From Defluviimonas salinarum (lineage in GTDB: Bacteria > Pseudomonadota > Alphaproteobacteria > Rhodobacterales > Rhodobacteraceae), in NCBI RefSeq assembly GCF_026013545.1, contig NZ_JAPDOG010000034.1, positions 1 to 35,939 on the forward strand: 35,939 bases of DNA. The letters run 5' to 3'. The stretch's first letter is position 1, and every line of letters starts with the position of its first letter. Of this stretch, positions 1 through 7,602 are shown piece after piece. Below the pieces are notes generated by a model. That model saw only the letters and a list, made by a program, of their open reading frames with translations, was not told the origin of the DNA and did not search any database. The position numbers and the translations under genes were made by a program.

Positions 1-105
1 ATCAGGACCGGCGCGGTGCGCCGCGCCGCCGCGCGGGAAGAGAAAAGACGGCGGGAAGAAAACAGACGCCTCGACCCCTCCCTGAAGGAAGGGGGTTGCG
101 GCTAA
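1..105 (+). CDS. possible C-terminal end of a gene entering the window
   Basis: Frame 1 is open from the first base to a TAA at 103-105, giving 34 residues that are rich in Arg, Glu and Lys, as in a charged C-terminal tail. The start lies outside the window, so nothing can be said about function. The high GC content keeps several frames open here, so this may be chance. The following 139 bases up to the next gene hold a 12-base unit repeated twice in tandem (148-159 and 160-171) and no other clear signal. Confidence 0.25.
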   Translation: MRTGAVRRAAAREEKRRREENRRLDPSLKEGGCG

Positions 106-244
106 ATCTGCTCAATAAGGCGCCGCAACGAAAATGGGAACCCCGACGCAGGAGCCGCCGCAGGAGCCGCCTTTCTTGGATCGCCGTTATGTCTGACTGT
201 TTTTCGCATATTGGCCATATCCTTCACTTTGAAGGAGACCTCTC

Positions 245-823
245 ATGCGGCTTGCGCTCTTCCACGGCACCAACCAGGCTTTCGACCGCTTTGATCCGGC
301 GATGCTCGGCCTCAACACCTCCAACGCCGCGAGCCGGGCCGCCTTCTTCTTCGCCTCCGATTTCGAGGCGGCGCGCGACTACGCGCTCTTCGCCGCCCGG
401 AACCTCGTCCCTGACCAGGACGCGCACGAGGCGCGCGTCGAGCGGCTCCTGCGGGACGCCGACCGGGCGATGCGGCGCGGCGACAACGACCGCTACGAGC
501 GGCTCATCCTCGAGGCCGAGGCGCTCGAAACCCGGGCCATGCAGGCCGATCCCGCCGGCGCGCGGGTGCTCACCTGCACCGTCACCCTCGAGAACCCCGT
601 CGAGTTCGACGGATCAGCCCGCGAGGTGGTCTGCGATCTCGGCGCGGTGCTCACGGCCGCGCGCGCCGCAGGGCATGACGGCGTCATCCTGCGCGGCATC
701 CACGACACGCCGACCGGCCAGGGCCCGGCCTGCGACCATGTCGCGGTCTTCGATCCTGCGAGAATCGAAATCCTCGAGGTCCTGGAGATCGCCGAAGAGG
801 CCGAGACCGAGCCGGCGATCTGA
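245..823 (+). CDS. ADP-ribosyltransferase-like protein (ART-PolyVal type)
   Basis: A 192-residue protein. The N-terminus carries the pattern HGTNQAFDRFD (residues about 8-18), then AAFFFASDFEAARDYA (about 32-47), and near residue 130 GHDGVILRGIHD. This order of HG(T/S), a Phe-rich strand followed by an A-x-x-YA helix, and a late DG(V/I) strand matches the ADP-ribosyltransferase-like domains found in phage and plasmid polyvalent proteins. Those enzymes transfer ADP-ribose from NAD to proteins or nucleic acids. A charged helix (about 55-100) is inserted in the middle. The start is set by GAAGGAGA 7 bases upstream. The next gene follows in the same orientation 71 bases later. Whether it is an active transferase is uncertain, and the target is unknown. 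A substrate-like or immunity role is also possible. Confidence 0.6.
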   Translation: MRLALFHGTNQAFDRFDPAMLGLNTSNAASRAAFFFASDFEAARDYALFAARNLVPDQDAHEARVERLLRDADRAMRRGDNDRYERLILEAEALETRAMQADPAGARVLTCTVTLENPVEFDGSAREVVCDLGAVLTAARAAGHDGVILRGIHDTPTGQGPACDHVAVFDPARIEILEVLEIAEEAETEPAI

Positions 824-894
824 AGAATTTCTTTCCGGTTTCAGGTTTTCATCATATCTTTTCGCATACCGCCACATCCATGTATGGAGTACCC

Positions 895-1245
895 ATGAGC
901 ACCGCCACGAACGCCCTTTTCTCGGTCCGCGTCCCGCGCAGCGCGGAGGATAGCGAGTATCTCGTCGTCGCCGCGAGCGCCGAGGCGGCCGCCGGCCTCT
1001 ACGTCGCCGCGGTGATGGCCGACGGCGCCGAGGCGATCTCGGTCGAACCCGAGGAGATGGCCGAAGCCGGCGAGCTCTATGTCGACAAGATCGGCGAGGC
1101 GGCCGAGGGCGAGCCGCGCATCCTCGACTGGGGCAGTGTCGAGACCATCACGCGCCAGCTGAAGCCGATCGAGAAGGAAACCGTCTCGCTCGCGGGCTTC
1201 GAGGCCTGGGCCGCCTGGCTCGAGGACGAGGGCATCGAGCCCTGA
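895..1245 (+). CDS. hypothetical acidic protein
   Basis: A 116-residue acidic protein of no family I recognise. The N-terminal third reads as a beta strand (ALFSVRVPR), a short polar stretch and an Ala-rich helix (SAEAAAGLYVAAVMADGAEA), which resembles a small alpha/beta sandwich seen in plasmid-borne accessory proteins. The C-terminal part is acidic and ends in EDEGIEP. I chose ATG 895 over ATG 880 because GGAG at 886-889 sits 5 bases before it. It lies 71 bases after the ADP-ribosyltransferase-like gene on the same strand and before a strong hairpin, so the two probably form one transcript. No function is assigned. Confidence 0.65.
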   Translation: MSTATNALFSVRVPRSAEDSEYLVVAASAEAAAGLYVAAVMADGAEAISVEPEEMAEAGELYVDKIGEAAEGEPRILDWGSVETITRQLKPIEKETVSLAGFEAWAAWLEDEGIEP

Positions 1246-1260
1246 ACGGAGCAAGGCCGC

Positions 1261-1288
1261 CCGCCCGGCTCCTGAACCGGCCGGGCGG
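1261..1288 (+). terminator. GC-rich hairpin after the first gene pair
   Basis: CCGCCCGGC (1261-1269) and GCCGGGCGG (1280-1288) form a perfect 9-bp stem with a 10-base loop, 16 bases after the stop at 1245. No T-run follows, so either Rho-independent termination is weak or the hairpin protects the 3' end of the transcript. Confidence 0.5.
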
Positions 1289-1415
1289 AGATCTCGACTT
1301 CCCTTGTGCAGGGCGATACAGACCCGGGACATCTCCGGAGCGGGCCCGGCACGATGGCGGTCAAGGGATACAAGCGGTGCGCCAGCAGGCCGGCCGCATG
1401 GAAAGGAACGAAGTC

Positions 1416-2552
1416 ATGCAAGACGTTTTTACGCGATGGCCCCACGCCACACCGGCAGAAATCTACGCGATGTTTCCTCCGGAGGGCGCGACGCCCCGGC
1501 AGATCGTGGCCGGATCCGCCGTTATCGAGGTGATCGACGCCTTCAGCCGTTCGCATCGGACTGGAGGGTACCGTCCGGGAGAGGCCAGCCGCGGGTCCGT
1601 TTTCGGCTTGAACATGGAATGGCATAACGGGGATGCCATCCACGTGGATGGCCGGCGGATCTACAGGATGCCCACGCTGATCAAGGACATCCTGGCGGCG
1701 GCATACCCGAACCACTCCGAGAATCTTCTTCCGGACGACCCGCTTGTCGATCCCGAAGATCTTGCGCCCTATCATGGGCCGCTCCTGGCGCGAGCGATCT
1801 ATCATCCGTTCCTGCGGGGGGCCATCGGCCTGACCTCGAGGGAGGATTGGGCCGTGCTTCAGTGGCACACGATGGAGCATGCGCTGGACAAGGCCGGGGC
1901 ACCACACCCCTCGGTCGAAGCGAGTGCGCGGATCATGCAAGCGTTCGAGAGGCATCGGCCGGACTTGTCTGACCATATCGAGCATACCCGCAAATGGCTT
2001 GGTTCCGGTCCCAACAACTACTTCGATGTGGTGCTGCGGAAATTGATTCCGCATGTGGGGCAGGAGAACGGCGAGCTGTTCGTGATGGGGCTTATCGCCT
2101 TCACGGATGATATTCCGGAGGGCCAGAGCGGCCGGGGCAGCATGCAGACCCGCCTCCGCTTTCTCAACCACTTCCCGACCGCATGGATATTGTTCGAGCC
2201 CTACGCGCCTATCGGAGACGAGCTGACCGCACTGCGCCGGGCAATCGACACCCATCATGGCAACATGCTCGACGATCTGTCCGGCCTGGTCGGAAAGCAC
2301 CTGTCGCGGCCGGCCGATTTCCGGAAGAACCCGATGGGATACATCGGAAAGGCGATCGAGCGCGGCATCGCCGCGGAGGCCAGGCAGCGCGCCGACGCGA
2401 AAGAGGAGCAGCGCCTCGAAGATGAGCGCGATCTCCATGCCTTGCGGACCTTTGGTGCGGAACGCTACTACGACATGATCGCGAGAGGCGAGGAGCTCCC
2501 GGATATCTTCGATGAGGACGGGTCGGCGGCGGCGCCGCGCGGCTCATCTTGA
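1416..2552 (+). CDS. hypothetical protein, 378 aa
   Basis: A soluble-looking protein with no signal peptide or membrane segment and no family I recognise. Codon use is typical of the window, which supports it as a real gene. The N-terminal 60 residues contain an HTH-like alternation (TPAEIYAMFPP, TPRQIVAGSAVIEVIDAFSR). The middle is helical with several His and Trp residues (WHTMEHALDK). The C-terminal 60 residues are highly charged (AEARQRADAKEEQR) and likely form a coiled helix. Starts at 1377 and 1398 are in frame, but AAGGA (1402-1406) sits 9 bases before ATG 1416, which I prefer. It lies between a hairpin and the nucleotidyltransferase pair. It may be island cargo of unknown role. Confidence 0.7.
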   Translation: MQDVFTRWPHATPAEIYAMFPPEGATPRQIVAGSAVIEVIDAFSRSHRTGGYRPGEASRGSVFGLNMEWHNGDAIHVDGRRIYRMPTLIKDILAAAYPNHSENLLPDDPLVDPEDLAPYHGPLLARAIYHPFLRGAIGLTSREDWAVLQWHTMEHALDKAGAPHPSVEASARIMQAFERHRPDLSDHIEHTRKWLGSGPNNYFDVVLRKLIPHVGQENGELFVMGLIAFTDDIPEGQSGRGSMQTRLRFLNHFPTAWILFEPYAPIGDELTALRRAIDTHHGNMLDDLSGLVGKHLSRPADFRKNPMGYIGKAIERGIAAEARQRADAKEEQRLEDERDLHALRTFGAERYYDMIARGEELPDIFDEDGSAAAPRGSS

Positions 2553-2648
2553 AAAGCGGGTGCCTGGCACCAGATTCAGCAAGCCGGCGACCTTGCAAGG
2601 CGCGCGAAACAACTGGAAGAAAACCCTCCCATCTGGTAGGAATTGGGC

Positions 2649-2855
2649 ATGCAGATCCATGTGAACGCATATCCGCAGTTGCACAACCTGTGCTGGAACC
2701 GGCCCGACGACGCCGTCGTTGACGGTCCGGAAGCGCTCGGCCTCTACGAGCGCAACTGGCGGTTCGTCGAACAGGACAAGCTGGATCGCCGCGAGCAGAG
2801 GCTCCTCGACGTGCTTGTCGCGCGCTTCGGCAACGGCGTATTCATGCCGGCCTGA
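2649..2855 (+). CDS. small protein coupled to AbiEii-like toxin, putative antitoxin
   Basis: A 68-residue protein ending 5 bases before the nucleotidyltransferase gene, on the same strand. AGGA (2638-2641) sits 7 bases before ATG 2649. An alternative TTG lies two codons upstream. Visible segments are an N-terminal PQLHNLCWNRPDD, then LYERNWRFVEQDKLDRREQ, and a C-terminal LVARFGNGVFMPA. No DNA-binding motif is obvious. Nucleotidyltransferase toxins of the AbiE/MenT group are normally encoded next to an upstream antitoxin, and position and coupling suggest that role here. The usual AbiEi winged-helix antitoxin is much longer, so if this is the antitoxin it is of a different and very short type. 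It could also simply be a small accessory subunit. Confidence 0.6.
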   Translation: MQIHVNAYPQLHNLCWNRPDDAVVDGPEALGLYERNWRFVEQDKLDRREQRLLDVLVARFGNGVFMPA

Positions 2856-2860
2856 CCCCG

Positions 2861-3586
2861 ATGTTCGCGCCGGTCTCGTTCAGGCGTGATCATCACAACG
2901 CCATCCTGGAAGTTCTTCGATCCCTCGACGGGGAGTTTTTCGCCAGGTCGAAATGCTATTTCGGCGGCGGAACCGCGATCGTCCTCGAACTCGACGAATA
3001 CCGCGAAAGCGTGGATGTCGACTTCCTGTGCGCGGACCGGGAGGGATACCGGGATCTTCGCTCCGCCCTGGCGGGCGCATCCGGCCTCGACCGGGTCCTG
3101 CGGCCCGGCGCGGATCTCGAGGTCTTGCGGGAGGTGCGCGCCGACCAGTACGGCATCCGCACCTTCATCAGGAGCCAGGGCGTCACGATCAAGTTCGAGA
3201 TCCTGCGGGAAGCGAGGATCGGCCTCGACGGCGAGGTGGATCCTCGCTTCGGCGTTCCGGTGCTCAGCCGCGAACTGATGTTTGCCGAGAAGCTCCTGGC
3301 CAACTCGGACCGCTGGTATGCGCCCGAAGTCCTGAGCCGGGACATACTGGACCTGTCGGTGATGATCCTGCGGTGGGGCGACATTCCGGAAAGGGCCTGG
3401 ATAATCGCCGAGGAGGCCTATGGCGTGAAGGCGCGGGAGGACTTCGCCTTGGCCGTCGGGAAGATCAGGAACCCGGACTGGATCGGGAAATGCGCCAAGG
3501 AGATGGCGATCGACCAGGGCCTGGTCGACGAGATCCTCGCCCTGCATGGCGGCCCGACGCCGCGACACCCCTCCCCGTTCGACTGA
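2861..3586 (+). CDS. AbiEii/AbiGii-family nucleotidyltransferase, putative toxin
   Basis: A 241-residue protein. The nucleotidyltransferase signature is clear: CYFGGGTAIVLEL (about residues 32-44) followed by RESVDVDFL (about 48-56), giving the GG-x-T and the metal-binding D-x-D expected in this fold. A third carboxylate probably lies in the strand around VTIKFEIL (about 108-115). Then comes a helical region with SRELMFAEKLLANSDRW, typical of AbiEii/MenT-like enzymes, which bear a Lys in the LFAxKLxA helix. Relatives block growth by adding nucleotides to tRNA acceptor ends or act in abortive phage infection. The 5-base gap to the 68-aa gene points to an operon and a toxin-antitoxin arrangement. 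Substrate is unknown. Confidence 0.8.
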   Translation: MFAPVSFRRDHHNAILEVLRSLDGEFFARSKCYFGGGTAIVLELDEYRESVDVDFLCADREGYRDLRSALAGASGLDRVLRPGADLEVLREVRADQYGIRTFIRSQGVTIKFEILREARIGLDGEVDPRFGVPVLSRELMFAEKLLANSDRWYAPEVLSRDILDLSVMILRWGDIPERAWIIAEEAYGVKAREDFALAVGKIRNPDWIGKCAKEMAIDQGLVDEILALHGGPTPRHPSPFD

Positions 3587-3668
3587 CCCGGACCGCCGCG
3601 GCGAGATCTCGAGCCGCATTGCAAGCCGCCGGCGGCGCGAGCGCCCTCAGCGCCGCGCGGGCCAAGCA

Positions 3669-4307
3669 TCAGATCTCGATCGGCAGGCGTCTATGTTTTC
3701 GGTATTTCCTGTATTCGGTCCAGAGGTATCTCGGGTCGACCCTGCTGCCTTCTTCGCGCGCATTTTCGATCACGAACCGATCGCGAAGTACGCGCGCCAG
3801 GCGCAGCGCCTGCGGAAGTTGGTCAACATAGACATCCGCGAGCCAGACATCGCTCCAATGTGGCACATACCCGTAGTCCTGTTCCGAGTGGGCGATCTCG
3901 ATCCGCACTACGAAACCTGTCCAGCCCGCATCCAGAACCGCCCCTGGATATTTCAGGCGCCGGACATCATGGCCGAACTTCCTGGTTCTTCGCGTTGATC
4001 TCCGCTCGGCGAGGCTCTCGAAATGACGCCACGCCTGGAGATCATATTCGTAGAGGTTCAGCGTGGCCGGCAGCCAGTGGATCTCACCGAAACGCACCCC
4101 GAAACAGGCCATCTCATCGCGATCGGCCTGCGTAAGGATCGCGTTCCGCTCGGCCCTCCGCCGGGTGCGGGCCTCATCCTCGATCCTGTCCCGAAGTGCG
4201 CGGCATCTTTCGCGCACGACCTCGGCATCTCCGGGATAGCCGGCCAGTTCCAGGTTGTGTGCTGCCTTGGAAAGGTGATGAAGTGTCTCGTTGTCCTGCG
4301 ACGTCAT
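3669..4307 (-). CDS. hypothetical protein, 212 aa
   Basis: A soluble protein of unknown family. The N-terminal 60 residues are helical and charged (a helix starting NETLHHLSKAAHNLELAG, then RERCRALRDRIEDEARTRRR). The middle holds an aromatic-rich stretch (YEYDLQAWRHFE). The C-terminal half looks like a beta-rich fold (GWTGFVVRIEIAHSEQDYG, WSDVWLADVYVDQLPQA) with a basic tail. An upstream in-frame start at 4409 exists, but ATG 4307 has GGAG 9 bases before it and follows a plausible promoter (4383-4411), so I use 4307. It lies convergent to the AbiEii-like gene and 108 bases downstream of the hsdR break. It may have arrived with whatever event removed the end of hsdR. Confidence 0.6.
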   Translation of the reverse strand: MTSQDNETLHHLSKAAHNLELAGYPGDAEVVRERCRALRDRIEDEARTRRRAERNAILTQADRDEMACFGVRFGEIHWLPATLNLYEYDLQAWRHFESLAERRSTRRTRKFGHDVRRLKYPGAVLDAGWTGFVVRIEIAHSEQDYGYVPHWSDVWLADVYVDQLPQALRLARVLRDRFVIENAREEGSRVDPRYLWTEYRKYRKHRRLPIEI

Positions 4308-4382
4308 TCCGCGGTCTCCGCTTCGATCGCGACGAAGACCTGCGCGGGATATCCACCCTGACAACGTCACTCGCCTGGCGGC

Positions 4383-4411
4383 AGAATAGCCTCTTGCGAT
4401 ATCGATCACAA
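4383..4411 (-). promoter_or_regulatory. putative sigma70-type promoter for the 212-aa gene
   Basis: On the minus strand TTGTGA (4406-4411) and TATTCT (4383-4388) are separated by 17 bases inside an AT-rich patch unusual for this region. It would start transcription near 4376, about 70 bases before ATG 4307. The -35 lies against the stop of the truncated hsdR. Confidence 0.4.
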
Positions 4412-4415
4412 TTAA

Positions 4416-5393
4416 TTATTCGCATAATTCCACGCATCGCGGAAACGGGAAACCACCCCGTATTCCGCTGCCGGATCGCCGAACATCCGCCGCAATCCCG
4501 AGACACCGTCCCCTCGTTTCAGCCGTCCAGGAGTCAGACATGCCGAAGATCCCAAGCCCCGCCGTCCTCGCGGCAATCCTCGCCCTTTCCGCGACCCTCC
4601 CCAGGAGAACCTCGCGCGAGAAGACGGCTTTCCGTTCGCCGAGGTCGCGATAGAGATAGGCGATGCGGAACTCGTTCTCGACATCCGGGTTGCCGGCGCC
4701 ACCCTCCCTGCCCCGGTTGAACGGGAGGAAGCGGGTGCGGCCGTTCTCGAGATGGGTCGTCATCGAGATGTTGTCCTGGTCGAGCGCGAAGTGGACCAGC
4801 GCCCCGCGCTTGAAGGTCAGGAGCGGTTCGCCGTTCGGCGACCGGTCCTTGCGATACTGCTTCTCCGCGGTCTGGTAGGTCGAGCCTGTGAGGGTATTCT
4901 TCAACTCCATCGTGGCGACCGGGATGCCGTTCACGAAGAGCACTAGGTCGAGGGCGTTCTCGCTACGAAGCGAATAGCGCACCTGCCGCATGACGGTCAG
5001 GACATTGCCGTCATAGGCGCGCTGGAGGTCGGGGTTGAGGCCTGAGGCGGGCCGGAAGCCGCAAAGCGAGATCTTGATGCCGGGGATGATCGTGATCCCC
5101 TGCCGCAGAACCTCGAGCGTACCGACCGCCTTCAGGCGGGCCTCCACCTGGCGCAGGAGCGTCTCGCGCTCCTTTCCGGGATACTGGTCACAAAGCCGCC
5201 GCCAGGCGTCCGGCTGGGTCGTGCGCACATATTCCTCGATCATCTCGGGATCGAGGGCGGTCTTGCGGTCGTAGGCCGACCAGGGGCGTTCGCGCCAACC
5301 TTGGCGCGCGACGAGCTGTTCGACGAGATGGATCTCGACCGCTTCCTCGGTGTGGAGCTTTTCGCGGGACAGGGCGGTACTGGTCATGGTCAT
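4416..5393 (-). pseudogene. hsdR: truncated type I restriction subunit HsdR (nuclease domain only)
   Basis: About the first 250 of 325 residues match the N-terminal nuclease half of type I HsdR: TEEAVEIHLVEQLV near the start, then D149 in ENALDLVLFVNG and E163-x-K165 in VATMELKN, which make the PD-(D/E)xK site, and QTAEKQYRKDR (about 174-184). Similarity stops right after ENEFRIAYLYRDL (about 239-251, near base 4640). The remaining 74 residues are Arg/Gly-rich and unlike the family. HsdR is usually about 1000 residues, so both RecA-like helicase domains and the C-terminal domain are missing and do not appear in other frames before 4307. The start overlaps the HNH gene by 4 bases (ATGA). Without the motor the type I enzyme cannot translocate or cleave. 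A residual role for the nuclease domain cannot be excluded. Confidence 0.85.
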
Positions 5394-6292
5394 TCCGTTT
5401 CGAGGAAGTGCTGATAGTGGAACTCGAGCGCGGATCGTGCCAACTGGTGATCGACGGGGGTTTTCCGAAGGTCTTCGTAGGGCGAACCGTCGAGTTTCCT
5501 GGATACCACGATCGAGGCGGTCGCCGGGTCGATGCTCAGCAGGAAAAGGTCGAACAAGGCGTGGACATCGCGGCGCAGAAGGAGGCTGTTCTCGGGACGC
5601 TCGAACTCGGGCTCGCCGGTATGCGGGATGACGTGGGCGGCCTCGAGGGCCTCGGCTACGTCCGTTTCAGTGAAGACGCATTGACCGCGGTGTCGCTCGA
5701 ATGCCGCCTTACGGAACTCCGCCTGGCCGGGGCGCGGCTTGATCCAGGCCTGTTTGCGCTGAGCGATGGCAGTCTCGATCCCTTCACCGTTACGTCGCAG
5801 CGCGTCGGCAATGGGATCGGTTGCGGGAAACGATTGCAGGCCGCCCGCACCTGCGATCAGTTGCTCGATGACCGTGACATCGGCTTCGGAGAGGCCCCAG
5901 ATGCGCTCCGGGCGGAAACGCTTGATCTCGGCGACGATCCGGGCGGTCGGTGCGCTGGCAACGGCTCGGTCGACCGAGGCCGGGTTCCTGAGCAGGGCGA
6001 GACCGGACACCAACAGGCGGTAGCGGTCGCTTTCCTCATCGACCGCGTCCACGGTGGCGACGGCGGTCAGGCCGCGGCCGCGGCTGTTGTCGCCGCTCTC
6101 GATGATCCAGAGGTAGACGCGATCGCCTGGCGCCGGAGCCGCGCCCTTGGTTCCATCGACCCGGGTGGAGGGAGCGCTTCTGACCCGCTTGGCGAAGAAC
6201 ACGCCGACGGCCCAGTCTTCTGGGGTCCGCGGCACGTTGATGCCGCCGGGGCATCGGGTGTCTCCGTTGATCCGCAGGAGGAAGTCGCTCAC
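5390..6292 (-). CDS. HNH endonuclease with N-terminal EVE/PUA-like region
   Basis: A 300-residue protein. The C-terminal third is an HNH nuclease of the HNH_2 kind: FRKAAFERHRGQC (about 193-205), EAAHVIPH with H220, RPENSLLLRRDVHALFD with N235 and H244, then the strand LFLLSID. The N-terminal 120 residues include CPGGINVPRTPEDWAVGVFF and a strand GDRVYLWIIESG followed by GLTAVATV. This is reminiscent of EVE/PUA-like modules that recognise modified bases and are often fused to HNH domains in modification-dependent restriction enzymes. The EVE assignment is inference. The gene is wedged between hsdS and the broken hsdR with 4-base overlaps on both sides, so it is translated as part of the restriction operon. 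It could restrict modified phage DNA, complementing the methyltransferase. Confidence 0.75.
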   Translation of the reverse strand: MSDFLLRINGDTRCPGGINVPRTPEDWAVGVFFAKRVRSAPSTRVDGTKGAAPAPGDRVYLWIIESGDNSRGRGLTAVATVDAVDEESDRYRLLVSGLALLRNPASVDRAVASAPTARIVAEIKRFRPERIWGLSEADVTVIEQLIAGAGGLQSFPATDPIADALRRNGEGIETAIAQRKQAWIKPRPGQAEFRKAAFERHRGQCVFTETDVAEALEAAHVIPHTGEPEFERPENSLLLRRDVHALFDLFLLSIDPATASIVVSRKLDGSPYEDLRKTPVDHQLARSALEFHYQHFLETE

Positions 6293-7602
6293 CCCTGAAT
6301 TTCCTCTTCGATGCGGTCCAGCGTCGCCGAGGCGGTGCCGGCCTTGCCGTAGGTCTCTACGTCAATCTGACCGGTGACGGCGGAGGTGATCAGGGCAGCG
6401 CGGTATTCGCGAAGGCGGTCGATGGATGTATTTGTGGCTCGCGTGATCGGAGAAATCGATCCCGTGATCCGCTCCAGTTTGTCCATGCGTCGCGACTGTT
6501 CATCTCGTCTGATGAATGGAAAGCGGAAGTTCGCAATCTGGTCGCCGCTGATATGCGGTACACTTACCCCTGTAAGGATTGGCTCGAAGTAGGCGACGAA
6601 TTTCTTACTCTCGATCATTGCCTTCAAGTACCGGCCGTCAATCGTTGTACGCGGCGAGATCTTGCAGACGCGCTGCAGCAGAAGACATGGGAGATCGTCT
6701 TCTGTGACTTGTGCCACCCGGATGCCGCCCGAAATCCAGGGACGATCCATGCCCATAACAATGTCGCCTGAAGCCAGCAAAAACCGCACGAAGCCGTCTG
6801 CATCCTGCTTCGGCCAGTAGACGGTATCGTCCCAGCGCACTTCATCGACCCCGACATTCGCGCCTCTAAGGAGCCGAATATCGTCAGGGTTTTCACTGAA
6901 GTTTGCGCTGCCAAAGGCGTAGCCGGGCAGGATGGAAATGTGATGCCCAAGCTTGGTAGATGGTCCGTCACCCCAAAGCATCTCTTCTCGCGCCGCACTA
7001 CCGCGTTCCTTGAGAAGGCCAACCAACTGCTCCTTTTTCGCGATCAGATCATCAATGCGCGCGGTCTCGCGGTCTAGGAAAGCGGCGATCCGTTTCTGGG
7101 TGGGGAGGTCGGGAAGAGCCATCCGGCAATTCATCATGCGGTCAGTATCGAGGCTCTCAACAGTGGCGCCGAACTGTCTCCATTCGAGAAGAAGATCATT
7201 ATTCTGGCCCTCGATCCAGTAGGCCAGAAATTCCGGGTCGAGCCCGGAGGTCGTTTGGAACGCCTTCATATCCTGATTGAGCGTTACTTCGGTTCGGGCG
7301 ATAGCAATCGGGATCGTGTGACGAAGAATTCCAGACCGAGCGACGATTATGGGAGAGCCGGGTCCAACGAAGGAAGTCGCGCTCTGCGCTACAGCCTCAC
7401 AAGTGATGTGGTCTTCAGTGTCCAGGATGTCGCGCACCTTCATATCCTTGGGGGATACCCAAGGCACGTCGCCACCAGCCCAGAACTCCTCCTTGTCCTT
7501 GGATGGCGTTCCCCCGCCCTGAAGTGTCGAGAGAAACTTCAGTTTGATGACGGACCACGCTGGATTTGCCGCAGCGAGGCGGCGCGCTTCAAGTTCGCTC
7601 AC
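6289..7602 (-). CDS. hsdS: type I restriction-modification specificity subunit HsdS
   Basis: A 437-residue protein with the two-half HsdS layout. Target-recognition domain 1 spans about residues 15-165 (TLQGGGTPSKD and VPWVSPKDMK are typical of its beginning). It is followed by the central conserved helix LPTQKRIAAFLDRETARIDD and its coiled coil. Recognition domain 2 spans about 215-380 (LLRGANVGVDEV, GVSVPHISGDQIANF), followed by the distal conserved helix ending LREYRAALITSAVTGQIDV. HsdS sets the bipartite DNA target of the M2S methyltransferase. Both recognition domains and both spacers look complete. It overlaps hsdM and the HNH gene by 4 bases each, indicating translational coupling. The recognised sequence cannot be predicted from here. 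Confidence 0.93.
   Translation of the reverse strand: MSELEARRLAAANPAWSVIKLKFLSTLQGGGTPSKDKEEFWAGGDVPWVSPKDMKVRDILDTEDHITCEAVAQSATSFVGPGSPIIVARSGILRHTIPIAIARTEVTLNQDMKAFQTTSGLDPEFLAYWIEGQNNDLLLEWRQFGATVESLDTDRMMNCRMALPDLPTQKRIAAFLDRETARIDDLIAKKEQLVGLLKERGSAAREEMLWGDGPSTKLGHHISILPGYAFGSANFSENPDDIRLLRGANVGVDEVRWDDTVYWPKQDADGFVRFLLASGDIVMGMDRPWISGGIRVAQVTEDDLPCLLLQRVCKISPRTTIDGRYLKAMIESKKFVAYFEPILTGVSVPHISGDQIANFRFPFIRRDEQSRRMDKLERITGSISPITRATNTSIDRLREYRAALITSAVTGQIDVETYGKAGTASATLDRIEEEIQG

Noticed and set aside
96-953. 285-codon plus-strand frame across the first gene
   Set aside because: Arg/Ser-rich low-complexity translation in a shifted frame over the well-supported 245-823 gene; no ribosome site.
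1077-2438. 453-codon minus-strand frame
   Set aside because: Antisense of two supported genes; the open frame is explained by high GC and codon bias.
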